This document shows positions 35,803 to 36,552 of a DNA stretch of 36,552 bases, piece after piece. The position numbers were made by a program, and so were the translations under genes. The DNA comes from Chloroflexota bacterium (lineage in GTDB: Bacteria > Chloroflexota > UBA6077 > JACQUR01). The notes below the pieces were generated by a model. It had not been told where the DNA came from, ran no database searches, and saw only the letters and a list, made by a program, of their open reading frames with translations. Each line of letters opens with the position of its first letter. Position 1 is the first letter of the stretch. Location: contig JACQUR010000066.1 of the NCBI GenBank assembly GCA_016210245.1, positions 1 to 36,552 on the forward strand, in the 5' to 3' direction.

Positions 35803-36166
35803 ACTGATAGACCCCCCACGCCAGGCAGGCCCACCCGGCCAAAAAGGCCAGGCCGCCGAAGGGGGTGACGGCCCCCAGCCAGCGGACGCCGGTGAGGCTC
35901 AGGGCGTAGAGGCTGCCGGAGAAGAGGATGGTTCCGGCGAGGAACAGGTAGCCGGAGGCCGAGACCGCCGGGCCGGGCCAGCGGGTGACGGCCCAGGCCA
36001 CGGCGAGCAGGGCGAGGGCGTGGTACATGTGGTAGCGCGCGCCCACCTCGAAGACGTTGAACAGGTCGGGCTCCAGGCGGGTCTTGAGGGCGTGCGCGCC
36101 GAAGGCGCCGGCGGCTACGGCAAGGAAGGCAGACACAGCGCCGAGGGAGAAGAAGAGGCGATCCAT
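35798..36166 (-). CDS. DUF423 family integral membrane protein
   Basis: A 122-residue protein with four hydrophobic segments. DUF423 features are present: a short N-terminus, then LGAVSAFLAVAAGAFGAHALK, the central ARYHMYHALALLAVAW, then SLTGVRWLGAVTPFGGLAFLAGW. Function is unknown; it sits in the cytoplasmic membrane. Start: ATG 36166 with AAAGGGGATT upstream, preferred over the longer frame to 36184 that would overlap the HAD gene. The final codons and stop lie in the ACTCAGG array, another case of an array providing a gene end. Confidence 0.9.
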   Translation of the reverse strand: MDRLFFSLGAVSAFLAVAAGAFGAHALKTRLEPDLFNVFEVGARYHMYHALALLAVAWAVTRWPGPAVSASGYLFLAGTILFSGSLYALSLTGVRWLGAVTPFGGLAFLAGWACLAWGVYQS

Positions 36167-36174
36167 AATCCCCT

Positions 36175-36552
36175 TTAGATACAACCCAGCGCCTGCAACT
36201 GGAGTTCACATTGCGCCGGGCTTTCAAACTTGATCGTCTGGATGCCGAACCGGGCTGCGGCTTCGAGGTTGACCTCCACGTCGTCTACGAAGAGGGTTTC
36301 AGGTCCCTTCAGCTTGTGTTTCTCCAGGAGGTGAGCGTAGATGCCCGGCTCCGGCTTAATCAGGTGGATGCGGCAGGAGATGACCTTCCCCTCGAAGAGG
36401 TCCCAGAAGGCGTATGTCTTTTCGAGATGCTCGATCGAGGCGACGTGCATGTTGGACAGGCAGAACAGCCGGTGGCCCTTCGCCTTCAGGCGATACAGCA
36501 GGGCGACGGTGTCCGGGATCGGGACCAGGGCGGCGGGCACTCGATGCAGGAA
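36175..36552 (-). CDS. HAD-superfamily hydrolase (partial, runs off the window)
   Basis: At least 125 residues of a HAD-like phosphatase (subfamily IA type); the N-terminus with motif I (DxD) is beyond the window edge. Motif II is visible as LFCLSNMH, motif III as the Lys in IKPEPGIYAHLLE, and motif IV as LFVDDVEVNLEAAARFG. It probably acts on a small phosphorylated substrate. It ends 8 bp before the DUF423 start, so the two are likely co-transcribed. Confidence 0.88.
   Translation of the reverse strand, partial: FLHRVPAALVPIPDTVALLYRLKAKGHRLFCLSNMHVASIEHLEKTYAFWDLFEGKVISCRIHLIKPEPGIYAHLLEKHKLKGPETLFVDDVEVNLEAAARFGIQTIKFESPAQCELQLQALGCI

Overview
This window is GC-rich bacterial chromosome with a small integrated mobile element. 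I infer Chloroflexota (Thermomicrobia-like) from the gene content: a lone form-II CoxL-like protein, a GT4/GH57 alpha-glucan pair, HD-GYP/LuxR fusions, PMT-like GT39, DUF433/DUF5615 pairs, and long intergenic arrays of 7-bp words. That assignment is an inference, because there is no rRNA here.

Layout. 1-240: apparent tail of a group II intron maturase, then a heptamer array. 239-3599 (minus): sugar-nucleotide epimerase and a molybdopterin hydroxylase large subunit. 3600-4291: no intact gene, but a decayed copy of the N-terminus of the downstream TadZ-like gene. 4292-6851 (plus): four-gene cluster of a small coiled-coil protein, a cyclic-nucleotide-binding protein, an unknown protein and a TadZ/CpaE-like ATPase. 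6973-9320: two unknown or nuclease-like genes and a DUF433/DUF5615 toxin-antitoxin pair, followed by a near-consensus parS site (9335-9350). 9465-13039 (minus): SRPBCC protein, double HD-GYP-LuxR regulator, ECF sigma factor and a second SRPBCC protein. 13333-16198 (plus): exported repeat protein and exported GH5-like hydrolase. 16155-20637 (minus): GH57, GT4 glycosyltransferase and a repeat lipoprotein. 20872-25326 (plus): membrane protein and gyrB, which is interrupted by a 482-residue HNH intein at its TOPRIM EGDSAGG motif.

25624-33488 is an integrative element in a tRNA-Arg(CCT) gene. It is bounded by a 44-bp duplication of the tRNA 3' half. It carries a tyrosine integrase and an unknown gene (plus strand), an excisionase-like HTH, and a tightly overlapping minus-strand operon: small Cys protein, AAA_25/RepA-like ATPase, TubC-N/zinc-ribbon protein, coiled-coil protein, HTH protein and an ArpU/sigma-region-4-like regulator. 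Its left end is mostly non-coding and repeat-rich, including a 28-bp repeat/33-bp spacer array that mimics CRISPR but has palindromic spacers. No capsid or conjugation gene is visible.

33627-36552 returns to chromosome: GT39 membrane glycosyltransferase, a tiny membrane ORF, an AT-rich four-helix-bundle (S23/IVP) gene with heptamer arrays on both sides, a DUF423 membrane protein and a truncated HAD hydrolase.

The strongest unexplained pattern is a dispersed family of arrays built from different 7-bp words. Several fold into long palindromes. Most begin within about 15 bp of a stop codon, and in two cases the array supplies the stop codon. One such pair flanks the four-helix-bundle gene, so that gene is a candidate partner of the arrays.
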